Assembly: GCF_009834365.1 (NCBI RefSeq)
Contig: NZ_CP041348.1
Location: forward strand, 466,001-530,000
DNA length: 64,000 nucleotides
Origin: Komagataeibacter xylinus
GTDB taxonomy: Bacteria > Pseudomonadota > Alphaproteobacteria > Acetobacterales > Acetobacteraceae
Reading direction: 5' to 3'
The translations under genes and the position numbers were made by a program. Positions within the stretch are counted from its first letter, which is position 1. Each line of letters opens with the position of its first letter. Positions 1 through 9,358 of the stretch are shown piece by piece. The notes below the pieces were generated by a model that worked only from the letters and a program-made list of their open reading frames with translations, searched no databases and was not told the DNA's origin.

Positions 1-462
1 CAGCGCCACGCAGGATACGACAAACAGGACCACCCCTGCCCCCGGATCGCTCATGCTGCGCAGCCACAGAAGCGACAGCCCGGCACAGCCAATGGCCACC
101 TGCCCTGCCCCGAGTGCCGGACCAAGGACAAGCCCGGCCACCATGACCAGCAGCGCACCACTCCAATGGCCGGCCACAGCGGCAATGCCGATGCACGCGG
201 CCCATGCCATGCACAACTGCCCGCGCCGCGTTTCAAGCCCGAAGCCGAACATCCGCGCCCATTCGACTGCCATGCCTGCCATGGCCAGCACGATCATCGC
301 GCCATAAAGCAGGCCGCCATACCACACGCACAGCCCCGCGCACGGTATCAGCACCGCAGCCGACAGCACGCGCGCGCGCAGGTCTTTCCAGTTGCCGGAT
401 TTCACAGGCGCGCCAGAAGCCGCCGCCCCTTCACGCCGGTCTTGCACCGAATCGCCTTTCAC
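1..462 (-). CDS. cdsA: Phosphatidate cytidylyltransferase, C-terminal part cut by window edge
   Basis: This would make CDP-diacylglycerol from phosphatidic acid and CTP at the inner membrane, the branch point of phospholipid synthesis. Reading the minus strand from GTG at 462 gives an acidic/basic N-terminus, then NWKDLRARVLSA and a long run of hydrophobic segments (LIPCAGLCVWYGG and several more), the usual N-terminal layout of CdsA. The C-terminal signature lies beyond the left edge, so the family call rests on the N-terminal motif, the hydrophobicity and the place directly after uppS. The start is uncertain: GTG at 462 or GTG at 447 are both possible, and each overlaps the end of uppS. The gene is co-transcribed with frr and uppS in many bacteria. 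Confidence 0.82.
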   Translation of the reverse strand, partial: MKGDSVQDRREGAAASGAPVKSGNWKDLRARVLSAAVLIPCAGLCVWYGGLLYGAMIVLAMAGMAVEWARMFGFGLETRRGQLCMAWAACIGIAAVAGHWSGALLVMVAGLVLGPALGAGQVAIGCAGLSLLWLRSMSDPGAGVVLFVVSCVAL

Positions 463-1192
463 GCCGCGAATAGATCTCGAGCACGGTATCGAAATGCGCT
501 TCGTCAAAATCCGGCCAGGGCGTATCGAGAAAAACCAGTTCGGCATAGGCCGACTGCCACAGCAGGAAGTTCGACAGGCGGCTCTCGCCGCTGGTGCGCA
601 CCACCAGGTCGGGGTCGGGCATGCCTGCGGTCAGCAGGGCGCTCGCAAAGACGGACTCATCAATCTCGTCAGCCGCGATATCGCCCCGCGCCACGGCCTG
701 CGCCATGCGGGCCGCCGCCTGCACGATATCCGCCCGCCCGCCGTAAGACAGCGCAAGAACCAGCACCAGCCGGTCATTGCCCATGGTCACCTGCTCGGCA
801 CGCCGTGCTTCTTCCTGAATGTCAGGGGGGAAGCGCGTCAGATCGCCGATGATGCGCAGCCGCACCCCTTCACGCGACAGTTCGGCCACCTTGTGCCGCA
901 GGTAAAAGCGCAGCAGCCCGGTCAGGTCAGCGACCTCGCCGGGCGTGCGCCGCCAGTTTTCGGATGAAAAGGCATAAAGCGTAAGCCACTTCACGCCGCG
1001 CTTGACGGCGACCGTAACAGTGCGCTGCACCGCCTCCGCCCCGGCGCGATGGCCCGCAAGCAGCGGCAGCCCCCGCGTATTGGCCCAGCGCCCGTTGCCA
1101 TCCATGATGATGGCAACATGCTCGGGCAGGCACGCAGCGCCTGCAACCGGATGATCTGACCCGGACAAGACCTGATCGTCCTCCTTAGTCAT
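431..1192 (-). CDS. uppS: Undecaprenyl diphosphate synthase (isoprenyl transferase)
   Basis: This cis-prenyltransferase extends farnesyl diphosphate with isopentenyl diphosphate to the C55 lipid carrier used for peptidoglycan and polysaccharide export. The 253-residue product has the family signature HVAIIMDGNGRWA at about residues 25-37, where Asp31 is the Mg-binding catalytic residue. The conserved C-terminal stretch RTSGESRLSNFLLWQSAYAE follows near residue 200, and then FLDTPWPDF. Length is normal for the family. It sits 44 bp after frr and overlaps the start of cdsA, so a pyrH-frr-uppS-cdsA operon is likely. Confidence 0.97.
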   Translation of the reverse strand: MTKEDDQVLSGSDHPVAGAACLPEHVAIIMDGNGRWANTRGLPLLAGHRAGAEAVQRTVTVAVKRGVKWLTLYAFSSENWRRTPGEVADLTGLLRFYLRHKVAELSREGVRLRIIGDLTRFPPDIQEEARRAEQVTMGNDRLVLVLALSYGGRADIVQAAARMAQAVARGDIAADEIDESVFASALLTAGMPDPDLVVRTSGESRLSNFLLWQSAYAELVFLDTPWPDFDEAHFDTVLEIYSRRERRFGARPA

Positions 1193-1236
1193 GCGCGATA
1201 GGGGTGGGAAAAGCGGGACAGGGATGCACGGACGGG

Positions 1237-1803
1237 TCAGACCTGCTTGATCTCGCGTTCTTTCTCGACCAGCAGGTCGTCCACGCGCTTGACGTACTGG
1301 TCCGTCAGCTTCTGGATCGCGTCAGACCACGTCTTCACGTCGTCCTCGCTGATGTCGCCTGCCTTCTCCAGCTTCTTGGTCTGGTCCATGCCATCGCGGC
1401 GCACGCCGCGCACGGCAATCTTGCCGTTCTCGGCATATTTGCCAGCGGCGCGGGCCAGTTCGTTACGGCGCTCTTCCGTCAGCTGCGGAATGGGCACGCG
1501 CACGGTCTGGCCATCGGCTGCCGGGTTCAGGCCCAGCCCTGCATCGCGGATCGCGCGCTCGACAGCACCCACCAGCGTGCGGTCCCATACCTGCACCGTC
1601 AGCATGCGCGCCTCGGGCACGGCAATGGAGCCGACCTGGGTCAGCGGCACTTCGCCGCCATAGGCTTCAACGCGCACCGGCTCCAGCAGGGCCGGGCTGG
1701 CACGGCCCGAACGCAGGCCCGCGAAATCACGGCGCAGGCTTTCGATGGCGCCGTCCATGCGGCGGGTCAGATCCGCCAGCAAACTTTTCTGATCGACAGA
1801 CAC
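1237..1803 (-). CDS. frr: Ribosome recycling factor
   Basis: RRF splits post-termination ribosomes together with EF-G. I chose the GTG at 1803, giving 188 residues that begin MSVDQKSLL, because AAGGAGG lies six bases upstream; an in-frame upstream ATG at 1827 would add eight residues that do not look like RRF. Family features are visible: [20 protein letters not shown] near residue 23, [11 protein letters not shown] in the middle, and a C-terminal helix rich in Lys and Glu. It lies 67 bp after pyrH, the classic gene pair. Confidence 0.97.
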   Translation of the reverse strand: MSVDQKSLLADLTRRMDGAIESLRRDFAGLRSGRASPALLEPVRVEAYGGEVPLTQVGSIAVPEARMLTVQVWDRTLVGAVERAIRDAGLGLNPAADGQTVRVPIPQLTEERRNELARAAGKYAENGKIAVRGVRRDGMDQTKKLEKAGDISEDDVKTWSDAIQKLTDQYVKRVDDLLVEKEREIKQV

Positions 1804-1870
1804 TGTGGCCCTCCTTCTAATAATCAATCCATCGCCCGGCGCGGTTGCGCCACGGGTGCTCTGGCGTGCG

Positions 1871-2611
1871 TCAGTCCGCCGCCACGATGGTGGTAAAACG
1901 CCCCTCGCCCCGCATCACGCGCGAGAAGGGTTCCTGGCCGTGAATGTTGAAGACCACGATGGGCAGGCGGTTCTCGCGCGCCAGGCTGATGGCGGCGGCA
2001 TCCATGACATTGAGGTCATTGGCCAACACATCGCGGTAGGTCAGGGTGTCGTAACGCGTGGCATCGGGGTGCTTGCGCGGGTCGGCGGAATAGACGCCAT
2101 CGACCTGCGTGCCCTTGAACAGGGCATCGCATTCCATCTCGGCAGCCCGCAGCGCAGCCCCCGTATCGGTGGTGAAGAACGGGTTGCCGGTACCTGCGGC
2201 GAAGATCACCACCCGCCCCTTTTCCATGTGCCGCACGGCGCGGCGGCGGATATAGGGCTCGGCAATGGAGGACATGTGAATGGCCGTCATGACCCGCGTG
2301 GGCACGCCGTGGCGCTCGAGCGAGTTCTGCATGAGCAGCGCGTTGATCACGGTAGCCAGCATGCCGGCGTAATCGCCCTGCGCGCGGTCCATGCCGCGGG
2401 CCGCCGCTGCAACCCCACGGAAGATGTTGCCACCGCCAATGACAAGACAAACCTCGACCCCGGTCCGCGCCACGGCCGCCACGTCAACTGCAATGGCGTC
2501 AACCGTTGCCGGATCGACGCCGTAAGACCCGCTCCCCATCAGGGCCTCGCCTGACACCTTGAGCAGAACACGCTTGTATGACGGAGCGGGGGTTTTGACG
2601 GGCTGGGTCAT
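1871..2611 (-). CDS. pyrH: UMP kinase
   Basis: This hexameric bacterial kinase phosphorylates UMP to UDP, feeding pyrimidine nucleotide and cell-wall sugar synthesis. The product from ATG at 2611 is 246 residues and opens with [14 protein letters not shown], the amino-acid-kinase glycine-rich start. It continues with [10 protein letters not shown] and the UMP-binding region, and ends in a segment ([17 protein letters not shown]) typical of PyrH. A TTG start at 2635 is possible but less likely. In many bacteria rpsB and tsf precede pyrH; here the upstream neighbour is era, separated by 117 bp that contain a run of eight C. Confidence 0.97.
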   Translation of the reverse strand: MTQPVKTPAPSYKRVLLKVSGEALMGSGSYGVDPATVDAIAVDVAAVARTGVEVCLVIGGGNIFRGVAAAARGMDRAQGDYAGMLATVINALLMQNSLERHGVPTRVMTAIHMSSIAEPYIRRRAVRHMEKGRVVIFAAGTGNPFFTTDTGAALRAAEMECDALFKGTQVDGVYSADPRKHPDATRYDTLTYRDVLANDLNVMDAAAISLARENRLPIVVFNIHGQEPFSRVMRGEGRFTTIVAAD

Positions 2612-2728
2612 TGGGCCTCGGAACAGGTCAGGCAAACAGGGCTAGGGACGGGCAGGCCGCCCGGCCATGCCCTGTCATATAGACGGATGCCCCCCCCCAC
2701 AAGCCGATGATGCCGCTCTTTTGAGGAT

Positions 2729-3643
2729 TCAGGAAATGTCATCCAGGCCGATGGCACGCAGGCGGGCGCGCTCCTCGTCCCATCCCGCGCGTTCCTTCAC
2801 GTTAAGGAAAAGGTGACAGTTACGCCCCAGAAGGCGGCCAAGTTCGCGCCGCGCCTTTTCGCCAATGGCGCGAATCCGGCTTCCCTTCTCGCCAATCAGG
2901 ATCGCCTTGTGCGAGGCGCGCGTGACATAGATCGTCACCTCGATGCGCACCGAGCCATCAGGACGTTCCTCAAAGCTTTCCGTCTCCGCGGTGGCGGCAT
3001 AGGGCACTTCCTGATGGGTCTGCAGGAACACCTGCTCGCGCACCAGCTCGGCGGCCAGCAGGCGGTCGGGCAGGTCGGTCAGGTCATCCTCGGGGTAGAG
3101 ATAGGGGCCTTTGGGCAGTTCGGCGGCCAGGCGGTCGAGCAGGTCGTCCACCCCCTCGCCCGAGCGCGCGCTGACCATGAACACGTGCTCGACCGGCAGA
3201 ATGGCGGAAAGCTGGGCCGTAAGCGGCAGAAGCATGTCACGCTTGACGAGATCGGTCTTGTTGAGCACCAGCCACAGCCTGCGCTTCTGTTCGGCCAGGC
3301 GGGTGGCAATCGCGTGCAGCGCATCGGTCATGCCAGCGCGTGCATCGACGATGAGCAGGGTGATGTCCGCATCTTCCGAGCCGGTCCAGGCGGCAGCGAC
3401 CATGGCGCGGTCGAGCTTGCGCCTGGGCTGGAAGATGCCCGGCGTATCAACGAGCAGCATCTGGGTCGTGCCGCGCATGAGAATGCCCAGCACCCGAAAG
3501 CGCGTGGTCTGCGCCTTGGGGCTGACGATGGACAGCTTGGTGCCCGCCATGCGGTTGAGCAGCGTGGACTTGCCCGCATTGGGCGCGCCCACAATGGCCA
3601 CGAAACCGCAGCGTGTCGTATGATCAGTATCCTGGCCGGTCAT
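2729..3643 (-). CDS. era: GTPase Era, 16S rRNA-binding
   Basis: Era is a membrane-associated GTPase that binds the 3' end of 16S rRNA and helps mature the 30S subunit. The 304-residue product shows the P-loop GAPNAGKST at about residues 19-27, the switch II motif DTPGIF, and the guanine-specificity motif NKTD. A C-terminal KH domain contains LIGEKGSRIRAIG. It overlaps the end of rnc by four bases, so RNase III and Era are translationally coupled, an arrangement conserved across bacteria. Confidence 0.98.
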   Translation of the reverse strand: MTGQDTDHTTRCGFVAIVGAPNAGKSTLLNRMAGTKLSIVSPKAQTTRFRVLGILMRGTTQMLLVDTPGIFQPRRKLDRAMVAAAWTGSEDADITLLIVDARAGMTDALHAIATRLAEQKRRLWLVLNKTDLVKRDMLLPLTAQLSAILPVEHVFMVSARSGEGVDDLLDRLAAELPKGPYLYPEDDLTDLPDRLLAAELVREQVFLQTHQEVPYAATAETESFEERPDGSVRIEVTIYVTRASHKAILIGEKGSRIRAIGEKARRELGRLLGRNCHLFLNVKERAGWDEERARLRAIGLDDIS

Positions 3644-4416
3644 TGTCCCTGCCCTTTACGGTTCGTGGTGGTGGCGGCCTGGCTGTCTACGCCGAGCTGG
3701 CGCAGCAGGTCCGATGCGGCATCGCTTTCAGCCGCGCGCTTGCTGCCGGCAATGCCTTGCCCGGTCCTGCCCTGCGCATCAACCGCAATGACAAAACGCG
3801 GCGCGTGTGATGGCCCGTCCGAGGAGACGACACGGTATTGTGGCAGCGGCAGCCCGCGCCCGAGCACCCATTCCTGCAATGCCGTCTTGGGGTCCTTGGG
3901 CGGGCGGGCCTGGGCTACGATGGCGTCGCGCCACATGCGCCGCACGAAGGCGCGGGCCGGGTCGAGCCCCCCATCGAGATACATGGCGCCGAGCAGCGCC
4001 TCGACCGCATCGGCCAGCACGGTAGCCATCTGCCGTACGCCCGCGCGCGCTTCATGTTCAGCTACGTCCAGCGCCGATTGCAGCTCCATTTCATGGGCCA
4101 CCTGCGCCAGCACCGTGCGCGAGACCAGATGGGCATGCCGCGGGCCAAGTGCGCCTTCCTGCTCATCAGGAAAGCGCTCGAGCAACCATTCGGCCATGAC
4201 CAGCCCGAGCACCCGATCACCAATGAATTCAAGGCGTTCGTTCGATCCTGCCCCCCTTCTGGCCACGCTGAGGCGCGTGCGGCGGTTGCCGCTGCGCTCA
4301 TGCGCCGCCGAGCGGTGGGTCAGCGCGCGCAACAGCAGTTCGGGGCGCGTGAAGTGATAGTCCAGGCACGCCTCCAGCCGCCTGATCTCGGCCGCGGGAA
4401 CGCGCTCGGCCTCCAT
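3640..4416 (-). CDS. rnc: Ribonuclease III
   Basis: RNase III cleaves double-stranded RNA in rRNA precursors and mRNAs. The ATG at 4416 gives 258 residues beginning MEAERVPAAE; it follows the lepB stop by two bases. The signature NERLEFIGDRVLGLV carries the catalytic acidic residues, and a later acidic cluster in VLADAVEALLGAMYLDGG completes the Mg site. The C-terminal 70 residues form a double-stranded RNA-binding domain. An in-frame start further upstream would overlap lepB and lacks family similarity. Confidence 0.97.
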   Translation of the reverse strand: MEAERVPAAEIRRLEACLDYHFTRPELLLRALTHRSAAHERSGNRRTRLSVARRGAGSNERLEFIGDRVLGLVMAEWLLERFPDEQEGALGPRHAHLVSRTVLAQVAHEMELQSALDVAEHEARAGVRQMATVLADAVEALLGAMYLDGGLDPARAFVRRMWRDAIVAQARPPKDPKTALQEWVLGRGLPLPQYRVVSSDGPSHAPRFVIAVDAQGRTGQGIAGSKRAAESDAASDLLRQLGVDSQAATTTNRKGQGQ

Positions 4417-4418
4417 GA

Positions 4419-5225
4419 TCAGTGCACCCCCATGAAGAGGCGGCCCCAGCGGATCTCGCTGGGCCAGTACCACACCTGCCAGAACGGATGCGCGTTATCG
4501 ACCGACATGAAGATCCACTTCGCCTGCCCCACCAGATTCTCCATCGGCACGAAGCCGAGGTCCTGCGGTTCATCGCCCATGAAGCGGCTGTCGGCGCTGT
4601 CATCGCGGTTGTCGCCCATGGCGAAGAAGTAGCCCGGCGGCACCACATATTCCGGCGTGTCGTTCTTGCCGCCCTCATCGGTCAGCTTCAGGATATCATG
4701 CGCCACGGGGCCGTGGCCGCCGCTGCCGGGCAGGATCTCGCGGTAGCGGTCGCCTTCCATGCGGGTGCGGTGCTCGTCAATGGCGGCATAATCGCCTTCG
4801 GGCTCGCGGGGGACTTCGGTGCCGTTGAGGTAGAGCTTGCCCTCGCGCATCTGCACCGTATCACCCGGCAGGCCAACGATGCGCTTGATGTAGTCGATCG
4901 AGGTATCCTTGGTGAAGCGGAACACCGCCACATCGCCCCGATGGGGCATGCTGCTGAAGATCCGCCCCTCGAACAGGTCGGGCGCACCGGGCAGCGCGAA
5001 ATGCGAGTAGCCATAGCTGTATTTGGCCACCCACACGTAATCGCCCACCTGCAGCGTCGGGATCATGGAGCCGGACGGAATGTTGAACGGCTCGAACAGC
5101 ACCGTGCGCACGGTCAGGGCGAGCACGCCGGCTATGACCACGGTGCGCACGAGTTCGAGCAGCCCGCCGGAGCGGCGCTCAGGCTCGGCCTGCGAGAGAA
5201 TTGTCTTGTTATCGTCCATTGGCAT
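4419..5225 (-). CDS. lepB: Signal peptidase I
   Basis: The leader peptidase removes signal peptides from Sec and Tat substrates on the outer face of the inner membrane. From ATG at 5225 the protein has 268 residues: a short cytoplasmic N-terminus, one membrane segment at about 24-44, then the catalytic Ser53 in IPSGSMIPTL and the general-base Lys114 in DYIKRIVGLPGD. The conserved GDNRDDSADSR motif lies near the C-terminus. The Ser-Lys dyad is intact. A second ATG two codons downstream (5219) is also possible. Confidence 0.97.
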   Translation of the reverse strand: MPMDDNKTILSQAEPERRSGGLLELVRTVVIAGVLALTVRTVLFEPFNIPSGSMIPTLQVGDYVWVAKYSYGYSHFALPGAPDLFEGRIFSSMPHRGDVAVFRFTKDTSIDYIKRIVGLPGDTVQMREGKLYLNGTEVPREPEGDYAAIDEHRTRMEGDRYREILPGSGGHGPVAHDILKLTDEGGKNDTPEYVVPPGYFFAMGDNRDDSADSRFMGDEPQDLGFVPMENLVGQAKWIFMSVDNAHPFWQVWYWPSEIRWGRLFMGVH

Positions 5226-5346
5226 GTCTGTATCTTCAATCCGGGTCTGGCATCGACCGGACAGGCTGCACCGGACGAATAACGTGCGGATCAAGCCCAC
5301 GCGCGCCCTGCCTGTCAAGCATTGCCCAAGGGCAGCGTGAAGGGCA

Positions 5347-5760
5347 TCAGGCGACGGCCGCCTTCTCCGCCATGATCATGACCTGGGCAAAGGCATAGGG
5401 GTGCTCATCGGTCATGGTCAGGAATATGCGGGCTTCATGACCTGCGGGCAGCAGGGCCTCAAGCCGCGCCTGCGCCCCGCCTGAAAGCCGCATGACCGGC
5501 TGGCCACCGGGCAGGTTCTCCACGCCAAGGTCGCTATGGAACACGCCACGGGCAAAGCCCGTGCCCAGCGCCTTGGCGCAGGCCTCCTTTGCCGCCCAGC
5601 GCTTGGCGTAGGTGCCCAGCCGCGCATTGCCCTGCCTGCGCGCGGCGGCCTGCTGCTCGCGCGCGGTGAACACGCGGTTGATGAAGCGCGCGCCATGCCG
5701 GGCCAGGACCGTCTCGATCCGCCGCGCATCGCACAGGTCCGAACCGATGCCGATCAGCAT
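5347..5760 (-). CDS. acpS: Holo-[acyl-carrier-protein] synthase
   Basis: AcpS transfers 4'-phosphopantetheine from CoA to a serine of apo-ACP, activating fatty acid synthesis. Starting at ATG 5760 the protein is 137 residues, opening MLIGIGSDLCDARRIE with the metal-binding Asp8. The second metal/CoA motif, RWAAKEACAKALG, contains Glu59. It begins seven bases after the rel stop codon and is followed by 121 bp before lepB. Family length is about 120-140. Confidence 0.96.
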   Translation of the reverse strand: MLIGIGSDLCDARRIETVLARHGARFINRVFTAREQQAAARRQGNARLGTYAKRWAAKEACAKALGTGFARGVFHSDLGVENLPGGQPVMRLSGGAQARLEALLPAGHEARIFLTMTDEHPYAFAQVMIMAEKAAVA

Positions 5761-5767
5761 GGCCTGA

Positions 5768-8101
5768 CTATCCCCTTGCCCGTTCAACCTGCACCACGCC
5801 CTTGGCGGCCCGCAGCGCCACCATGATGGCGGTCAGGTGCCGCAGGTCGCGTACCTCGATATCGGCAAGGATCTCCATGAATTCAAGCTGCCGGTTGACG
5901 ATGCGCAGGTTCATCATCACGCCCTCATGCTTGGCGGCGATGTTGGTCAGCGTGGCAAGCATGGCGGGCTCGTTGGCGGTGACCACGCTCAGCCGCCCGG
6001 TATGGTGGCCGGTGACATTGCGGGCGATCAGGTCGTAATCCCAGTCGAGGTCCATGAACCGCTCGGGGGTGGCGGCAAAGGTTTCCAGCGTCTGGCAGCC
6101 CAGCGTATGCACCGTGATGCCCTTGCCGGTGGAGACAATGCCCACGATCCGGTCGCCGGGCAGCGGGTGGCAGCACCCGGCAAAATGCACCGCCATGCCC
6201 GCACCCACGCCTGCAAGCGCCATGCCGCCAGCCGCCGGCTTGCGCCGCCCCGGAATGCCGCCACTCAGCGCGCCGCCCGCAGGGGCACGCATGGACAGGC
6301 CCGGCACCATGCGCGGCGCACGCGGGGCGCGGCGCAGTTCGGGGTAGGCCAGTTGCACCACCTCGCGCGCGGACTGGTTGCCATTGCCCACGGCCACGTA
6401 CAGGTCGGCCACGCTTTGCAGGCGCAGATCCTTGAGCAGGCTGTCGAGCACCTTTTCCGAGCCATCCACCCCTTCCTGCCGGAAGGCCTTGGCCAGCGCC
6501 ACGCGCCCGCTTTCCAGATGGGCCTCGCGCTGCTGGAGCGCTACATGCCGGCGGATGCGCGCGCGCGCCTTGCCAGTGGCGACAAACCGCTCCCACGAGG
6601 GCGAGGGCGTGCCGCCGCGCGCGGTCATGATCTCGACCTGATCGCCATTCTGCAACTCGTGGCGCAGCGGCATCAGGCGCCCATTGATGCGGGCCCCCAC
6701 GCAGGTATCGCCCACCTGGCTGTGCACGGCATAGGCGAAGTCAACCGGGGTTGCCCCGCGCGGCAGCGAGATAAGCTGCCCCTTGGGCGTGAAGCAGAAG
6801 ACCTGATCCTGATAGAGTTCGAGCTTGGTGTTCTCGAGAAACTCATCGGGGGCCGATGAATCCTCCAGGATGTCGAGCAGGTCCTGCACCCAGCGCAGGC
6901 CAGAGACCACGCCTTTGGTCGCCCCCTTTGCCGCAACATCGGGCAGCTGCTTGTACAGCCAGTGCGAGGCCACGCCGTTCTCGGCCACGTCGTGCATTTC
7001 CGCCGTGCGGATCTGCACCTCGATCTTCTGGTTGCGCGGGTGGCGCAGCGTCACCCCGGTATGCAGGCTCTGGTAGCCGTTGGCCTTGGGGGTGGAGATA
7101 TAGTCCTTGAACCGCCCGGCAATGACCGGATAGGCGGCATGCACGGCACCAAGCGCGATATAGCACGCCTCCCGCGAGGGCACGATGATGCGGAAGGCCA
7201 TGATGTCGGAAAGCTGCTCGAAGGCGACATTGCGTCGCTGCATCTTTTCCCAGATGGAATAGGGCGTCTTTTCGCGCCCCGTCACCTCCACGCCCTCCAG
7301 CCCGGCATCGACGCACAGGGCCTGGAGTTCGCGGCGGATCTCCTCGATGACATCGGCACCCTGCCCGCGCAGGTAGTTCAGCCGGGCGCGGATGGTGGCC
7401 ATCGCCTCGGGCTCGAGGGCGGCGAAGGACAGGTTCTGAAGCTCGACCTTGACCTTGTCCATGCCGATACGGCCGGCAAGGGGGGCGTAGATCTCCATCG
7501 TCTCGCGGGCGATGCGCTGCCTGCGGTCGATACGCTGCACGTAATGCAGCGTACGCATGTTGTGCAGCCGGTCGGCCAGCTTGACGAGAAGCACGCGAAT
7601 ATCGCGCGACATGGCCAGCACGAGCTTGCGGAAATTCTCCGCCTGCTTGGTGCGGTCGGACTGGAGTTCGAGCCTTGTGAGCTTGGTGACGCCATCGACC
7701 AGTTCGGCAACCGTATCGCCAAACTGTTCGCGCAACTGCTTCTGGGTCACCCCGGTATCTTCCACCGTATCGTGCAGCAGCGCTGTCACGATCGAGGCGG
7801 TATCGAGGTGGAAACCCGCAAGGATGTTGGCCACGGCCAGCGGGTGGGTGATGTAGGGGTCGCCGTTATCGCGCGCCTGGCCCGCATGGGCGGCCTGGGC
7901 CACGGCAAAGGCCCGGCGGATCAGTTCCGCATCGGCGGTGGGGTCGTACGCATGGATGCGCCGGATCAGCCCCTCGCAGGAAAGAACGCGCTCCCCGCCC
8001 TCATGCCGCGCTGGAAGGGTGGCTGCAGGCACTGCCACACCACCCGTGGCAGGCACGGGCAGGGAGGAAGATGTAGTTTCCGATCCGGTCGGGTCAGTCA
8101 C
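5768..8101 (-). CDS. rel: Bifunctional (p)ppGpp synthetase/hydrolase, RelA/SpoT type
   Basis: This single Rsh enzyme makes and degrades the starvation alarmone (p)ppGpp. The 777-residue product has an N-terminal HD hydrolase domain (ALLHDTVEDTG, HD at about 110-111) with preserved metal ligands. A synthetase domain holds the substrate-binding segment PKANGYQSLHTGV. A TGS domain near residue 440 and a C-terminal ACT domain (about 700-775) complete the long RelA/SpoT architecture. Because HD residues are present, it should hydrolyse as well as synthesise. It follows rpoZ by 37 bp, the common spoT neighbour. Confidence 0.97.
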   Translation of the reverse strand: MTDPTGSETTSSSLPVPATGGVAVPAATLPARHEGGERVLSCEGLIRRIHAYDPTADAELIRRAFAVAQAAHAGQARDNGDPYITHPLAVANILAGFHLDTASIVTALLHDTVEDTGVTQKQLREQFGDTVAELVDGVTKLTRLELQSDRTKQAENFRKLVLAMSRDIRVLLVKLADRLHNMRTLHYVQRIDRRQRIARETMEIYAPLAGRIGMDKVKVELQNLSFAALEPEAMATIRARLNYLRGQGADVIEEIRRELQALCVDAGLEGVEVTGREKTPYSIWEKMQRRNVAFEQLSDIMAFRIIVPSREACYIALGAVHAAYPVIAGRFKDYISTPKANGYQSLHTGVTLRHPRNQKIEVQIRTAEMHDVAENGVASHWLYKQLPDVAAKGATKGVVSGLRWVQDLLDILEDSSAPDEFLENTKLELYQDQVFCFTPKGQLISLPRGATPVDFAYAVHSQVGDTCVGARINGRLMPLRHELQNGDQVEIMTARGGTPSPSWERFVATGKARARIRRHVALQQREAHLESGRVALAKAFRQEGVDGSEKVLDSLLKDLRLQSVADLYVAVGNGNQSAREVVQLAYPELRRAPRAPRMVPGLSMRAPAGGALSGGIPGRRKPAAGGMALAGVGAGMAVHFAGCCHPLPGDRIVGIVSTGKGITVHTLGCQTLETFAATPERFMDLDWDYDLIARNVTGHHTGRLSVVTANEPAMLATLTNIAAKHEGVMMNLRIVNRQLEFMEILADIEVRDLRHLTAIMVALRAAKGVVQVERARG

Positions 8102-8138
8102 CTTCCACCCTTTCGTCAGGTGTTAGGGGCGCCAGAGA

Positions 8139-8534
8139 TTAACGGCCCCGTCCGCTCAGGGCCGACTCAACCGATGCCTCGAGTTCTTCAGCCGACATGC
8201 TGCCGGTGGAATGACGGGCTTCTTCCTCGGCCGAGACATCCTGCAGGCCGAAGATGTTCTGCTCGGTCGGGATCAGGTCGACCACTTCCTCATCGGCAGG
8301 CTCGGGCTCGGGCGCACGGGCGAGCGAGCGCACGAGGTCGCTGCGGATCTGCTCGAGGTTAATGGTCTGGTCCGCGATCTCGCGCAGGGCGACAACGGGG
8401 TTCTTGTCGTTATCGCGGTCAATCGTCATTTCCTCGCCGCGCGACAGGGCGCGGGCGCGCTGGGCTGCGAGCAGCACCAGTTCAAAACGATTGGGAACCC
8501 GCTCAACGCAGTCCTCGACAGTGACGCGTGCCAT
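8139..8534 (-). CDS. rpoZ: DNA-directed RNA polymerase omega subunit
   Basis: Omega is the small RNA polymerase subunit that assists beta-prime folding and forms part of a ppGpp-binding site in proteobacteria. The 131-residue product opens [19 protein letters not shown], followed by [11 protein letters not shown], both diagnostic. The middle carries [10 protein letters not shown] and the C-terminus is an acidic, low-complexity tail. Its position beside rel fits the functional link to ppGpp. Confidence 0.97.
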   Translation of the reverse strand: MARVTVEDCVERVPNRFELVLLAAQRARALSRGEEMTIDRDNDKNPVVALREIADQTINLEQIRSDLVRSLARAPEPEPADEEVVDLIPTEQNIFGLQDVSAEEEARHSTGSMSAEELEASVESALSGRGR

Positions 8535-8582
8535 CAGGCCTGAACTCCGGTTGTTAAATAGGTGTGTTGATCAGAATTTACC

Positions 8583-8611
8583 TTACTACGCCCCTGCCTG
8601 TCGTGATGCAA
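8583..8611 (-). promoter_or_regulatory. Candidate sigma-70-type promoter for rpoZ-rel
   Basis: On the minus strand TTGCAT and TAGTAA are separated by 17 bases, just downstream of the folK stop and about 50 bases before the rpoZ start. Spacing is ideal and both hexamers are close to consensus. It suggests rpoZ-rel can be transcribed independently of folK. Inferred by eye only. Confidence 0.45.
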
Positions 8612-8614
8612 GCC

Positions 8615-9166
8615 TTATGCGGGGCCTGATGCGCCCTCCGCCTCCGCCATGCGCCGGATCTGCTGCCCCGCGACACCGGGCAGGAAAGCGTCAATCCCCT
8701 GCCCTGTCACGGGGTCACACCAGTCTGGCATGACATCGCGCAGCGGCAGCAGCACGAAGGCGCGCCGGGTTGCGCGCGGGTGAGGCAGGATGGGGTCGGG
8801 GGCCACGCGCACCAGCCCACCCATGGAGATGATGTCGAGATCAAGCGGGCGGGCGGCGTTGGCGACCGTGCGCCTGCGCCCGGCGGCGGCCTCGATGGCG
8901 TGCAACTGCTCCAGCAGCCAGGCCGGATCGACATCGCCCGCCATGCGTACGACTCCGTTCACGTAAGGGGGCTGGCCCGAGGGCGGCACCGGCGCGCTCT
9001 CGTACCATGCCGAGACACCCACCACCGAAAGGCCGGGAATACGGGCAAGCTCACCCACCGCCCACAGGCAGGTCATGGCCGCAGTTTCACCACTTTCACG
9101 CGGTAGATTGGCACCCACCGCAATAAAGGTGTCCGTGATGCAGGAGATGGATTGCGGCATGTTCAT
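8615..9166 (-). CDS. folK: 2-amino-4-hydroxy-6-hydroxymethyldihydropteridine pyrophosphokinase (HPPK)
   Basis: HPPK transfers pyrophosphate from ATP to the pterin precursor in folate synthesis. The 183-residue protein has the N-terminal FIAVGANLP, the pterin pocket segment SAPVPPSGQPPYVNGV, and the signature ARPLDLDIISMGG with the Mg-binding Asp residues. It also has the C-terminal PHPRATRRAFVLLPL. It is the first gene of the leftward housekeeping run. The 192 bp upstream is AT-rich and divides it from the divergent NYN gene. Confidence 0.95.
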   Translation of the reverse strand: MNMPQSISCITDTFIAVGANLPRESGETAAMTCLWAVGELARIPGLSVVGVSAWYESAPVPPSGQPPYVNGVVRMAGDVDPAWLLEQLHAIEAAAGRRRTVANAARPLDLDIISMGGLVRVAPDPILPHPRATRRAFVLLPLRDVMPDWCDPVTGQGIDAFLPGVAGQQIRRMAEAEGASGPA

Positions 9167-9242
9167 CGAGAAACTATGGTCCGTTAGCCTGCGAACGGAG
9201 TAATCCGGCGCGTCAGGGAACTTATGTGAGGATATCTGCTTC

Positions 9243-9272
9243 TATATAACCGGACCGATTGTTATCACACAA
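9243..9272 (-). promoter_or_regulatory. Candidate promoter for folK in the AT-rich divergent region
   Basis: On the minus strand TTGTGT is followed after 18 bases by TATATA, about 75 bases upstream of folK. A less convincing plus-strand pair (TTGTTA near 9259 and TAATAA near 9284, spacing 19) could serve the divergent NYN-domain gene. If both are real, their -35 boxes overlap. Confidence 0.35.
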
Positions 9273-9358
9273 CTTCTCCATCGTAATAAAATACATGCCA
9301 GTCGAAATTTAACACGATCGCAACATATTCACTTTCTTGTTTCAGGGACTGAACACAA

